A stretch of DNA of 24,858 nucleotides from NCBI GenBank assembly GCA_964496755.1, contig CAZCBD010000017.1, positions 1 through 24,858 on the forward strand, given 5' to 3'. How positions within the stretch are numbered: position 1 is the stretch's first letter; each line of letters opens with the position of its first letter. This DNA comes from CAZCBD01 sp964496755 (GTDB lineage: Bacteria; Bacteroidota; Ignavibacteria; Ignavibacteriales; Melioribacteraceae). A program made the translations under genes and the position numbers. The notes below the pieces were generated by a model. The model did no database searches. It had not been told where the DNA came from and worked only from the letters and a program-made list of their open reading frames with translations. Shown here one piece after another: positions 1-8,619 of the stretch.

Positions 1-1076
1 TGTCGTGATTGGGCAACAAATGAAAAAGCTGTTTGCGGAGTAGAAATCGGACGTTCGTGAAAATAGGATTCATTACCGCATTTCCAAACTAACGGGGTTG
101 CTCTGTATGGCGAATTAAATGGGCCGGCTGCAATTCCTTTGGTCATATCCATTTCGGTGCCTTCGTAATGATCGCGCATTAGTTGCATTACATTTTGCAG
201 AGATAATTTTTTGTCCGGCTTGATGTATAGGGGCATTCTTTCTAAAGATTCACCCTTTGCGTATGGCAAATATTTATTCATTTCTTTATTTATTCTGTGA
301 AAGAATGACCAAACTCTTGCTTCGCAAAATCTGGCTCCACCAAAACTTAAAGGAGCAAAAGCCTCCGAAAAATTAAATTCCTCATCTTTACCTGAAAAAT
401 ATTTTTTTTCGCGAGCAAATTTTATAATGTCCTTTGAATACAAAACATTATCGGGGTCATTCAAAGCAAAAGTTGTAATCCTAGATTGATTTGCATGAGC
501 AGAAACATAACCGTCAGGAATTTTAACTGCAACCCAATTAGCTCCCTTTTTTCCTTCGCCCTTTCCAATCATTTCCAAAATCCAAACTTCCTTTCCATCG
601 GCAATTGAAAAGGATTCGCCGGAACTGTAATAACCGTATTCATTCACCAGCTCATCCATAATCCGAATTGCATCTCGTGCTGAAGTTGCTCTTTGCAAAG
701 TTACATAAATTAAACTTCCGTAATCCATAATACCTTTTCTGTTTCTCAACTCGCGACGTCCGCCAAATGTTGTTTCGCCAATTACAACTTGGTTTTCATT
801 CATATTACCAATTACATTAAATGTTCTTTTGGCTTGTTTAATCTTCCCTAAATATTTCCCTGTGTCCCATTCGTAAATTTTTAGCATAGCACCATCAGGA
901 TAAACAGCAGGCTTCCAATGGTAAAGTTCACCGAACATACCGTATGAATCTGCCGAGTATGTTATCATTGTTGATCCATCTGTTGTGGCACCTTTTGTAA
1001 TAAGAAAATTTGTGCAAGCAAAACTTAAATTAAAAGCCAACAAGACGGTTATAAAAAAGAAAGATTTTTTTTTCAT
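1..1076 (-). CDS. C69-family dipeptidase (Ntn hydrolase), C-terminus beyond window
   Basis: My translation of the minus strand from ATG 1074-1076 is open to the window edge (358 codons), so the C-terminus is missing. Residues 1-20 form a signal peptide (KKK, then a hydrophobic run ending LSFA) directly followed by Cys21. The next residues, CTNFLITKGATTDGSTM, match the start of the mature chain in peptidase family C69, where this cysteine becomes the N-terminal nucleophile after processing. The late motif ERPISTPQTAFSFVAQ also fits. Known role of the family: cleavage of dipeptides, probably periplasmic or extracellular here. The sequence before Cys is a poor lipobox (S-F-A), so I prefer an Ntn nucleophile over a lipoprotein. 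A GGGGG run lies just upstream of the ATG. It is divergent from the chitinase gene. Substrate specificity cannot be read from sequence. Confidence 0.85.
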   Translation of the reverse strand, partial: MKKKSFFFITVLLAFNLSFACTNFLITKGATTDGSTMITYSADSYGMFGELYHWKPAVYPDGAMLKIYEWDTGKYLGKIKQAKRTFNVIGNMNENQVVIGETTFGGRRELRNRKGIMDYGSLIYVTLQRATSARDAIRIMDELVNEYGYYSSGESFSIADGKEVWILEMIGKGEGKKGANWVAVKIPDGYVSAHANQSRITTFALNDPDNVLYSKDIIKFAREKKYFSGKDEEFNFSEAFAPLSFGGARFCEARVWSFFHRINKEMNKYLPYAKGESLERMPLYIKPDKKLSLQNVMQLMRDHYEGTEMDMTKGIAAGPFNSPYRATPLVWKCGNESYFHERPISTPQTAFSFVAQSR

Positions 1077-1223
1077 CGTTCCCCCGATTAATTGATATGT
1101 TTTTTGAAAATTTAAAATTAAAAAACTAATATAAGCTAGATAGTTTTGCTTTACAAGAATTGCCAACTTGTAATAGTTAAACTTTAATTGTTATATTCAA
1201 TAATTAACATTTTAAAGAAAAAA

Positions 1224-2588
1224 ATGGACAAAATAAAAAACTTTAACCTTAAAATAAGTCTAATCTTATTTATAGCCATGTTTCAACTGACATTTTCTCA
1301 AAAAAAAGTTTTTGCTTATTACCCGTATTGGGTAACGGATACTTTGCCGGTCGAAAAAATTCAATTCGATAGAATAACGCATTTAATACATGCATTTGTA
1401 AAACCGGATTCATTGGGAAATTTGAAGTTGGAAAATAATTTTATTAATTCAAGCTTAAACAATACTGCTCATTTGAATAATGTTAAGATTTTTATAAGTG
1501 TTGGCGGTGAAAATCAGTCGGAAGCTTTTTCCAAAATATCACAAAATGAAAATCTTCGCGAAAATTTTGCAACTAATATTGTTAACTTTATTTTAAATAA
1601 TAATTACGACGGTTTGGATATAGATTGGGAATTTCCTTCAAACGAAAATGAAAAAAGCGGTTTTGCCCAATTGGTTCAAAAAATTCGAAACAAATTCAAT
1701 GCGATAAACCCGGATCTTAAAATTAGTCTTGCAATTCCGGTTACCAATTTTTGGGGGCAATGGTTCGATTTTGAAAATTTGAAAAACACAGTTGATTATT
1801 TTTATTTAATGGCTTATCATTATCACGGATGGTGGAATACGCATAGTGGGCACAACACACCTTTATATCCTACTTCGGGCGATAACGACGGTTCAATAGA
1901 TGAATCGATGGCTTACATGTTAAATAGATCGGTGCCTAAAAACAAACTTGTGTTGGGTACAACTTTTTTTGGAAAGATTTTTTATTCAACGGATTTATAC
2001 GCAACAAACGATAGTTCAAAAACAATAAGTTTATTTTACAAAAACATTGTTGATACTATAGCCTCCGGTAATTGGAATTATTTTTGGGATGCGGTAGCAA
2101 AAGTACCCTATTTATTAAGTAAATCCGGAAATAAGTTTTTAACCTATGATAATCCGTTATCGATTGCAAAAAAAACCGAATATGTAATTGATAACAATTT
2201 CGGCGGGATTATGATTTGGGCTTTAAGTTATGATTTGCTTTCCAACGATACTCAACCAATGCTTACAGCGATTCACGATGTGATGGTAAATTATACGGAA
2301 ATTAAATCTTCTGAAAAATTACCTGCCGAATTTGAATTGTTTAGCAATTATCCTAATCCATTTAATCCGACAACAATAATAGAATATAAAATTTCAGAAG
2401 CGGCTTTTGTTAAATTGACAGTCTATAATTCAATTGGTCAAGAAGTGAGCAGAATTGTAGATGAATTCCAAATTCCGGGGCATTATAAAATTAAATTTGA
2501 CGGTAGTAATCTTTCCAGCGGTGTTTATTTTTATTGTTTACAATCTAATAATAATATTAAAACAAAATCTATGATTTTGCAAAAATGA
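1224..2588 (+). CDS. Secreted GH18 chitinase-like glycosidase with T9SS sorting domain
   Basis: 454 residues from ATG 1224; an in-frame TTG at 1188 would add 12 residues ahead of a clean signal peptide and is less likely. Residues 1-26 are a signal peptide ending TFSQ. The GH18 barrel starts at KVFAYYPYW, contains the SxGG-type strand KIFISVGGE and the catalytic DxxDxDxE motif DGLDIDWE (residues 129-136, with Glu136 as proton donor), and ends near GGIMIWALSYD. About 85 C-terminal residues form a type IX secretion sorting domain (NYPNPFNPTT, then SSGVYFYCL and a basic C-terminus). Known family chemistry: retaining hydrolysis of beta-1,4 N-acetylglucosamine polymers by substrate assistance. Likely secreted or anchored on the cell surface. 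Chitin is the probable substrate, but peptidoglycan- or glycoprotein-type glycans cannot be excluded. It is monocistronic and followed by a terminator. Confidence 0.9.
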   Translation: MDKIKNFNLKISLILFIAMFQLTFSQKKVFAYYPYWVTDTLPVEKIQFDRITHLIHAFVKPDSLGNLKLENNFINSSLNNTAHLNNVKIFISVGGENQSEAFSKISQNENLRENFATNIVNFILNNNYDGLDIDWEFPSNENEKSGFAQLVQKIRNKFNAINPDLKISLAIPVTNFWGQWFDFENLKNTVDYFYLMAYHYHGWWNTHSGHNTPLYPTSGDNDGSIDESMAYMLNRSVPKNKLVLGTTFFGKIFYSTDLYATNDSSKTISLFYKNIVDTIASGNWNYFWDAVAKVPYLLSKSGNKFLTYDNPLSIAKKTEYVIDNNFGGIMIWALSYDLLSNDTQPMLTAIHDVMVNYTEIKSSEKLPAEFELFSNYPNPFNPTTIIEYKISEAAFVKLTVYNSIGQEVSRIVDEFQIPGHYKIKFDGSNLSSGVYFYCLQSNNNIKTKSMILQK

Positions 2589-2639
2589 TACTTTTGTAAA
2601 TTTCTTTTTAGTTAAATAATTTCCTTATTTTTGAGTTTG

Positions 2640-2672
2640 CTTCCGCATTTAATTGTTGCGGAAGTGTTTTTT
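2640..2672 (+). terminator. Rho-independent terminator after chitinase
   Basis: Perfect 8-bp stem CTTCCGCA (2640-2647) with TGCGGAAG (2657-2664), 9-nt loop, followed closely by six Ts (2667-2672). It lies between the chitinase stop and the mfd ATG at 2691, so it should insulate mfd from chitinase transcription. It falls inside the extra N-terminal stretch of the longer TTG-started mfd frame, which argues for the ATG at 2691. Confidence 0.75.
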
Positions 2673-2690
2673 ATTTTAAAAAGAGAAACC

Positions 2691-5600
2691 ATGTCGGAAA
2701 AATTATTTATTGAAATTGATAAATTATTTTCATTTCAAATTATTCAAGATCGAATTAAAAAAGAAAATTCAAATCTCATTTATGTTTCTGCGTTACCCGA
2801 GTCGTTTAGAGTTATAACTGCAGCTCGATTAAAAAAAGATTACAAACAAATATTAATCTTATCCGAAGATTTTCAAAAGGTTCGAGAAGTTAAGGTTGAG
2901 TTAAACACTCTGGGAGTTAAAGAAAACTTAATTTATTTGGATGAATTAAATTCTGAAAAAATTCAGGAAACTATAACCAAACTTAATAAGCAAAATGAAT
3001 TTATTTTGGTAGCACCTTATAAAATTTTGATTTCGGAATTACCCTCTAAAGAAGCAATAAATAAAAACACTACGTTAATAGAAATGGGGGGCAATATTGG
3101 TTACGATGAGCTTATCGAGTATTTGAATTTATTGAATTATAATAAAGATAAGTTTGTAGAAGAGCCCGGTTTTTTTGCTATTCGTGGTTCAATAATTGAT
3201 TTTTGGTCATATAGCGAAAAACGTCCCGTGCGTTTGGAATACGATGGGGATTTTTTAGAGTCTATTAGAATATTTGATCCGGAAAGTCAACGTTCGTCCA
3301 ATAAAATAGAGCAAATTAGTTTGGCACCAATGTTAGATGCTGAAATTGAAACTAAAGCATCAATATTTGATTATTTATCCGAGCCGTTAATTTTTGCTTC
3401 GGAAACAGAGTTGCAAAATATTTTTGATATAGAATCAGAAAAAAAAGTTAAAAACGATATTGATTTGGATGAAGAACTAAAGGAAGAAATTTTTTCATCC
3501 GATTTATCAAATACAGAAGAAAAAAATGAAATAGTTCAATCTGAAACAATTACTTCAGTTGACGCTTTATTTAAGCATAATGCAAAATGGATAATTGAAG
3601 ATGAATTAGGAAAAAATAATTCAAGGTTAAAATTAAATTTAAAAAAAGCTCCGGCAATAAATTCAAATTTCAAATTACTTTTTTTAAAGATCACTGAATT
3701 TATTGAAAATGATTTTAGGCTATTTATTACAGTTGAAAATGAACTTCACGGAAAGAAATTGTATGATCTTTTAATTGAAGCTCAAAAAGATTTTGCAAAT
3801 TATTTTGATGCGGGGAAAATTAAAATTATTCCTTTCGGAATTAGAAAAGGTTTTATTGAAGAAGATAATAAAATAGTTGTTTTAACGGATTATCAAATTT
3901 TTAATAAACCTTTTAGAACAAAATTATCCACAAAGAAAAAATATAAACGAAGCCATGGCAAAGAATTGGCTTCATTAAAGAATGGCGATTATGTTGTGCA
4001 CGAAACATTTGGCATTGGTAGATATGCGGGCTTATCAACTATTAAAATAGGTAACACGGAACAAGAATCGATAAAACTTATTTACGCTAATGATGGCGTG
4101 GTTTATGTGAACCTTAATTACTTTTCACTAATTAAAAGATTTTCGAGCAATGAAGATGCAAAGCCAAAACTTTCCGTACTTGGGAGTAATGAATGGAAGA
4201 ATACAAAGAAAAAAATTAAGAAAAAAATTCAGGAAGCTGCCAGAGATTTAATTTTACTTTATGCCAAAAGAAAATCAACAACCGGTTTTGGCTTTAGTCC
4301 GGATACTATTTGGCAAAAAGAATTAGAAGCTTCATTTTTATATGAAGATACACCGGATCAAGCAAAAGTTACGGAAGATGTGAAAAACGATATGCAGTCC
4401 GAACACCCTATGGATAGATTGGTTTGTGGCGATGTTGGTTTTGGCAAAACCGAAATTGCAGTTCGTGCGGCATTTAAAGCCGTGGAAGACGGAATGCAAG
4501 TAGCTTTACTTGTGCCAACTACAATTTTAGCAGAACAGCATTACAACACATTTAAAGATAGACTCTCACAATTTCCGGTTTCAATTCATGTGCTTTCAAG
4601 ATTTAGATCAAAAGCTACTCAGCAAGAAACTTTAGATTCTATTGCAACCGGAACAGCTGATATTGTTATTGGTACGCATCGTTTGCTTTCAAAAGATGTT
4701 AAGTTCAAAAACCTCGGGATTTTAATTATTGATGAAGAACATAGGTTCGGTGTAATGGCAAAGGAAAAACTTAGACAATTAAAAGCTAATGTTGATACGC
4801 TAACTTTAACTGCCACTCCTATTCCACGCACTTTAAATATGTCTCTTCTCGGTGCCAGAGATTTGTCGATTATTGCAACTCCGCCTCCCAACAGACTCCC
4901 GATTTATACAAAAGTTGAAACATTTGATGTGCATAAAATTCGACAATGGGTGTTGGATGAAATAAAAAGAGACGGTCAGGTTTTTTTCATTCACGATAGA
5001 GTTCACTCCATCGATAAAATGGCAAGTTATTTGAAAAGATATATTCCGGAAATTAAAATCGGTATTGCACACGGACAAATGAAACCGGCTCAACTTGAAA
5101 AAGTTATTTATGATTTCTTGAACAAAGAATATCAAATGCTTCTTGCAACAAAAATTATTGAGTCGGGAATCGATATTCCCAACGCAAATACAATTATTAT
5201 AAACAGAGCAGATCGGTTCGGACTTGCGGAATTGCATCAATTACGGGGCAGAGTTGGACGTTCAAGCAAAAAGGCGTTTGCATATTTTTTAGTTCCTTCA
5301 TTAAATACAATTACTAAAAAAGCCGTTAGGCGTTTGCAAGCAATCGAAGAAAATGCCGATGTAGGCGGTGGATTTAATTTAGCTATGCGCGATTTGGAAA
5401 TTAGGGGTGCAGGTAATTTATTGGGTACAGAGCAAAGCGGTTCAATTAATACGGTTGGCTTTGACATGTATGTAAAATTGTTGGATGAAGCTGTTGAAGA
5501 ATTGCGGAATTCAGAGTTTAAAGAATTATTTAAAGATTTACCAAAATCCGAAGAACGAACCGAACCAACTATCGATACCTTTTTTGAAATCGGGATACCA

Positions 5601-6047
5601 AAACAGTATATGCCCGAGCAAGCAGATAGATTAAGCTATTATACCGCTCTGTTTTCGATAAATAAAATTGATGAATTGCCTGATATCAAAGAGGAAATCG
5701 AAGATAAATATGGACGGTTACCCGACAAAGTAGAACTTTTGATTTTAGCGGCGGAACTTAGATATTTTGCTTCGCGGGCTTTGTTTGATAGAATTGTAAT
5801 TACAAATTCAAAAATTTCATATATACTTCCTAAAGGAAAAAAAGAAATTTATTATCAAGAAAAATTACCTCTATTAATGAAATTTATTATGGAAAAACAT
5901 TCTAAAAGTATTCAATTTCAACAGGGTAAAGATGCAATGAAATTAGTTATGAAAAATAATTTTACGAATCAGGAAGACATGCTTAAATATGTAATAGATT
6001 TTTGTAAAGCAGTAAAAAATTTAATAAATGAAAAAATAAACAAGTAA
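2691..6047 (+). CDS. mfd: Transcription-repair coupling factor Mfd
   Basis: 1118 residues from ATG 2691; the frame is open to a TTG at 2631, but that extension would code through a terminator hairpin. Mfd is a DNA translocase that removes RNA polymerase stalled at lesions and recruits UvrA. Visible modules in order: N-terminal UvrB-like domains (including FFAIRGSIIDFWS), a Lys/Asp/Glu-rich linker around 250-300, the RNA polymerase interaction domain from about 430 (GDYVVHETFGIGRYAGL at 432), then the RecG-like translocase with Walker A GDVGFGKTE (580-588), DEEH box (681-684), TATPIPRTL and motif VI QLRGRVGRS (850-858), and a C-terminal TRCF domain. Length is normal for the family. It stands alone between two terminators and converges with the aspartase gene. 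Confidence 0.97.
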   Translation: MSEKLFIEIDKLFSFQIIQDRIKKENSNLIYVSALPESFRVITAARLKKDYKQILILSEDFQKVREVKVELNTLGVKENLIYLDELNSEKIQETITKLNKQNEFILVAPYKILISELPSKEAINKNTTLIEMGGNIGYDELIEYLNLLNYNKDKFVEEPGFFAIRGSIIDFWSYSEKRPVRLEYDGDFLESIRIFDPESQRSSNKIEQISLAPMLDAEIETKASIFDYLSEPLIFASETELQNIFDIESEKKVKNDIDLDEELKEEIFSSDLSNTEEKNEIVQSETITSVDALFKHNAKWIIEDELGKNNSRLKLNLKKAPAINSNFKLLFLKITEFIENDFRLFITVENELHGKKLYDLLIEAQKDFANYFDAGKIKIIPFGIRKGFIEEDNKIVVLTDYQIFNKPFRTKLSTKKKYKRSHGKELASLKNGDYVVHETFGIGRYAGLSTIKIGNTEQESIKLIYANDGVVYVNLNYFSLIKRFSSNEDAKPKLSVLGSNEWKNTKKKIKKKIQEAARDLILLYAKRKSTTGFGFSPDTIWQKELEASFLYEDTPDQAKVTEDVKNDMQSEHPMDRLVCGDVGFGKTEIAVRAAFKAVEDGMQVALLVPTTILAEQHYNTFKDRLSQFPVSIHVLSRFRSKATQQETLDSIATGTADIVIGTHRLLSKDVKFKNLGILIIDEEHRFGVMAKEKLRQLKANVDTLTLTATPIPRTLNMSLLGARDLSIIATPPPNRLPIYTKVETFDVHKIRQWVLDEIKRDGQVFFIHDRVHSIDKMASYLKRYIPEIKIGIAHGQMKPAQLEKVIYDFLNKEYQMLLATKIIESGIDIPNANTIIINRADRFGLAELHQLRGRVGRSSKKAFAYFLVPSLNTITKKAVRRLQAIEENADVGGGFNLAMRDLEIRGAGNLLGTEQSGSINTVGFDMYVKLLDEAVEELRNSEFKELFKDLPKSEERTEPTIDTFFEIGIPKQYMPEQADRLSYYTALFSINKIDELPDIKEEIEDKYGRLPDKVELLILAAELRYFASRALFDRIVITNSKISYILPKGKKEIYYQEKLPLLMKFIMEKHSKSIQFQQGKDAMKLVMKNNFTNQEDMLKYVIDFCKAVKNLINEKINK

Positions 6048-6049
6048 AA

Positions 6050-6082
6050 AAATAAACAAAAAGCCTCCGAAAATAGGAGGCT
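6050..6082 (-). terminator. Terminator between convergent mfd and aspartase genes
   Basis: Perfect 7-bp stem AGCCTCC (6062-6068) with GGAGGCT (6076-6082), 7-nt loop. On the minus strand it is followed by TTTTTG and more Ts, so it serves the aspartase gene best; on the plus strand the trailing tract is weaker (AGTTTAATAG), but it may also stop mfd transcripts. Confidence 0.75.
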
Positions 6083-6108
6083 AGTTTAATAGTTATTTTA
6101 ACCTTAAA

Positions 6109-7992
6109 TTATTTCATTTTTCTGGGTTTAACCATATTTTCGGGTCTCAATGCNNNNNNNNNNAATGCATCATCAAGTTGCTCTTTTGAAAGAAGATTTT
6201 GTTCAAGTACAAGTTCGTAAACGCCGCGATTATTGTAAAGCGCTTCTTTAGCCAACTTACTGCAAGTTTCATATCCCAAAATCGGATTTAATGCGGTAAC
6301 TAATCCGATACTGTTTTGAACAAGCTCCAAACATCTTTCTTTATTTGCAGTAATTCCGTCAATACATTTGTATTTTAAGGTTTGCATTCCGTTTTTCAAC
6401 ATTTCAATTGATTCAAACAAACTTTGAACAATTACCGGTTCCATTACATTCAATTCCAATTGTCCTGCCTCGGCAGCAAGTGTTACGGTTAAATCATTGC
6501 CAATAACTTTAAATGCAATTTGATTAACAACCTCGGGGATAACCGGATTTACTTTGCCGGGCATAATTGAAGAACCGGGTTGCATTGGCGGCAAGTTGAT
6601 TTCATTAAATCCGGTTCTTGGTCCCGAAGATAATAATCTTAAATCATTTGAGATTTTTGATAATTTAACCGCCAATCGTTTAACAGCGGAAGAATACATT
6701 ACAAATGCACCCGTATCCTGGGTTGCTTCAACTAAATTCGAAGCAAGTTTTAAGGGAAGATTTGTAACTTCCTTTAAATAATTAACGCATTTTTCACTAT
6801 AATCAGGATCAGAGTTAATGCCGGTACCAATAGCGGTTGCTCCCATATTTACTTCATAAAACAATTCCGCATTAACATTCAATCTGACAATTTCTTCTTT
6901 TAACATACTTGCATAAGCTTCAAATTCTTGTCCCAACGTCATTGGTACAGCATCCTGAAGCTGAGTTCTACCCATTTTAATTACGTCGGCAAATTCATTT
7001 GCCTTGGCTTTAAATGATTCCATTAAACTTCTTAAAACTTCAATCAGTTTTTTGTTGCTTTCAATTAAAGCTAATTTAACGGCGGTTGGATAAGCATCAT
7101 TAGTGGATTGCGAAAGATTGACATGATTATTAGGGTGGCAGTATTCATATTGCCCTTTTTCATAACCCATAATTTCCAAAGCTGCATTGGCAATTACTTC
7201 GTTTGCATTCATATTTGTAGAAGTTCCTGCACCGCCTTGAATCATATCCACAGCAAAATGGGAATGTAGTTTTCCATTAATTATTTCTCGGCATGCTTGT
7301 ACAATTGCATTGGCAACTTTATCGTCTAAAAGTCCTAAGTTGTTGTTTGCCTTTGCTGCAGCAAGTTTAACTTTTGCTAATCCTTTAATTAAACTAGGAT
7401 AAAAATTTAAGGTTACTCCGCTAATATTAAAATTTTCGATTGCCCGTAAAGTTTGCACACCATAAAATCTTTCAGCCGGCACTTCTCTATCGCCAAGTAA
7501 ATCGTGTTCCAAACGTGTGCGGCCGGATTCATATTGTGCGCCAACATTAACAACTCGAGAAGTAGTTGCTTTCATTCTTCGTGAAACTACTTTAGCTAAG
7601 TGTGAAAATATTTTTATTGCCAACGAGCCATTATTCTTAAAAAGATTATTTAGTTCTTCTTTTTTTAAAACAATAATGGTTGACTTTGCTAAAGTACGTG
7701 CGTTTGTTGAATGAGGCGAATCATCAATCAAAGCTCCTTCGCCAAAAAAATCTTTTTTTCTAAAAAAAGTTAATCTTTTTTCTTCACCAAAAGGAGTGCG
7801 TTTAAATAATTCAACTTCACCTTCAAAAATAACAAACATAAAACTGCGTTCAGTGTTTTCACTAAACAACATACTTCCCTTTTCATATGTTTTTACATCT
7901 GATATTTTTGCAAATAATTCTATTTCTTCTGCGTTAAGTTCTTTTAATAACTCAACTTTTGTTAAAAAATTTTTTATTGTGTTATAATCCAT
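6109..7992 (-). CDS. aspA: Aspartate ammonia-lyase fused to N-terminal cyclic-nucleotide-binding-like domain
   Basis: 627 residues as assembled, probably 622 in reality because of the N gap near its 3' end. Residues 10-130 resemble a cNMP-binding beta-roll (GEVELFKR, FFGEGALIDDSPHS). Residues about 158-627 are a full aspartase: GGAGTSTNMNANEV, HVNLSQSTNDAYPT and the signature GSSIMPGKVNP (473-483) carrying the catalytic serine region. Known reaction: L-aspartate to fumarate plus ammonia in the cytoplasm. MGRTQLQDAVPMTLGQEF and VIPEVVNQ favour aspartase over fumarase. No helix-turn-helix follows the cNMP-like domain, so it is more likely an allosteric or oligomerisation module than a transcription factor. 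The phosphate-binding cassette has His94 where Arg is expected. AAGGTG four bases upstream supports ATG 7990-7992. Fusion is seen in sequence; regulation by a nucleotide is inference. Confidence 0.93.
   Translation of the reverse strand: MDYNTIKNFLTKVELLKELNAEEIELFAKISDVKTYEKGSMLFSENTERSFMFVIFEGEVELFKRTPFGEEKRLTFFRKKDFFGEGALIDDSPHSTNARTLAKSTIIVLKKEELNNLFKNNGSLAIKIFSHLAKVVSRRMKATTSRVVNVGAQYESGRTRLEHDLLGDREVPAERFYGVQTLRAIENFNISGVTLNFYPSLIKGLAKVKLAAAKANNNLGLLDDKVANAIVQACREIINGKLHSHFAVDMIQGGAGTSTNMNANEVIANAALEIMGYEKGQYEYCHPNNHVNLSQSTNDAYPTAVKLALIESNKKLIEVLRSLMESFKAKANEFADVIKMGRTQLQDAVPMTLGQEFEAYASMLKEEIVRLNVNAELFYEVNMGATAIGTGINSDPDYSEKCVNYLKEVTNLPLKLASNLVEATQDTGAFVMYSSAVKRLAVKLSKISNDLRLLSSGPRTGFNEINLPPMQPGSSIMPGKVNPVIPEVVNQIAFKVIGNDLTVTLAAEAGQLELNVMEPVIVQSLFESIEMLKNGMQTLKYKCIDGITANKERCLELVQNSIGLVTALNPILGYETCSKLAKEALYNNRGVYELVLEQNLLSKEQLDDAXXXXALRPENMVKPRKMK
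6154..6163. other. Assembly gap (10 N) with a 5-bp overlap of its flanks
   Basis: Ten Ns inside the aspartase gene. The five bases before the gap (AATGC, 6149-6153) equal the five after it (AATGC, 6164-6168). Joining the flanks through this overlap gives the minus-strand reading Q-L-D-D-A-L-R-P-E-N-M, which fits the usual aspartase C-terminus. The gap is therefore likely of size zero and adds five false codons. Confidence 0.9.
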
Positions 7993-8182
7993 AATGCACC
8001 TTCATAAAAAATATAATTGATATAGAAAAACTACATACACTGTTAATTGATTTCAAGAAAATCGGGCAATAAAAAGAAATTTTTCTCGATAAATTTAAAA
8101 TTTTGTAAAATTATTCAACTTTTTGTTGCTTTTTCACCTATTTAACTTCGGAATTTTCTTTTAAAAGTTAAAAAAAATTTCT

Positions 8183-8208
8183 TATATTTCGCTCATTAAC
8201 GAAATGAG
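8183..8208 (+). promoter_or_regulatory. Probable ArsR operator over the ars promoter
   Basis: Two overlapping inverted repeats lie just upstream of arsR: ATTTCG (8186-8191) with CGAAAT (8200-8205), and CTCATT (8192-8197) with AATGAG (8203-8208). They overlap TATATTTC (8183-8190), one base off the Bacteroidota -7 consensus TAnnTTTG. The second repeat runs into the Shine-Dalgarno GAGG (8206-8209). The position fits autorepression by ArsR; binding itself is inference. Confidence 0.5.
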
Positions 8209-8214
8209 GTAATT

Positions 8215-8562
8215 GTGTTAAAAGAAAAAGCAAAATTATTTAAAGCTCTTTCCGATCCTAATCGCTTAAGAATATTAAAAATGTTACAATCCAAACCATT
8301 GTGTGTTTGCGAAATAACGGAAGTTTTGCAACTTGCTACTTCAACGGTTTCGAAGCATTTAAGCATATTGAAAGAAAGTGGTTTTATAATTGAGGAAAAA
8401 GATGGTAAATGGATAAATTATATGATTAACCTAGTCCCGACCGATCGTAGAATTTCATCAATTTTATCTACTTTGGATTTTTGGATTGGAAATGAAAATG
8501 TAATTATTAAAGACAAAAAAACAGTATCTCGTATTGATAGAAATATTGTTTGTAAAAATTAG
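8215..8562 (+). CDS. arsR: ArsR/SmtB-family arsenic-responsive repressor
   Basis: 115 residues from a GTG start at 8215, supported by GAGG five bases upstream. Winged-helix fold of the ArsR family: LFKALSDPNRLRILKML, then the recognition helix STVSKHLSILKESG (about 43-56) and a wing DGKWINYMI. The C-x-C pair in PLCVCEIT (Cys30, Cys32) corresponds to the ELCVCDL arsenite site of classical ArsR, so trivalent arsenic or antimony is the likely inducer; a further Cys sits near the C-terminus. Known role: binds its operator without metalloid and leaves it on binding. It is the first gene of a block with the permease, thioredoxin-like protein and Acr3, and probably controls them through the palindromes upstream. 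Confidence 0.92.
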   Translation: MLKEKAKLFKALSDPNRLRILKMLQSKPLCVCEITEVLQLATSTVSKHLSILKESGFIIEEKDGKWINYMINLVPTDRRISSILSTLDFWIGNENVIIKDKKTVSRIDRNIVCKN

Positions 8563-8619
8563 AATCAATTCGTAAAAAGACAAAATGAAAAGATGAAACA
8601 GTGAAAATCAGAGGAAAAA

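Noticed and set aside
1188..1223. Longer TTG start for the chitinase
   Set aside because: It would put 12 residues before a clean signal peptide; ATG 1224 is the better start.
2631..2690. Longer TTG start for mfd
   Set aside because: The stretch contains the chitinase terminator hairpin and T-tract, and family alignment begins at MSEKLF.
4833..5240. Minus-strand open frame of 135 residues inside mfd
   Set aside because: Composition is nonsense and it is antisense to conserved translocase motifs; a shadow frame. The same applies to all other frames nested in alaS, aspA, the permease and the kinase.
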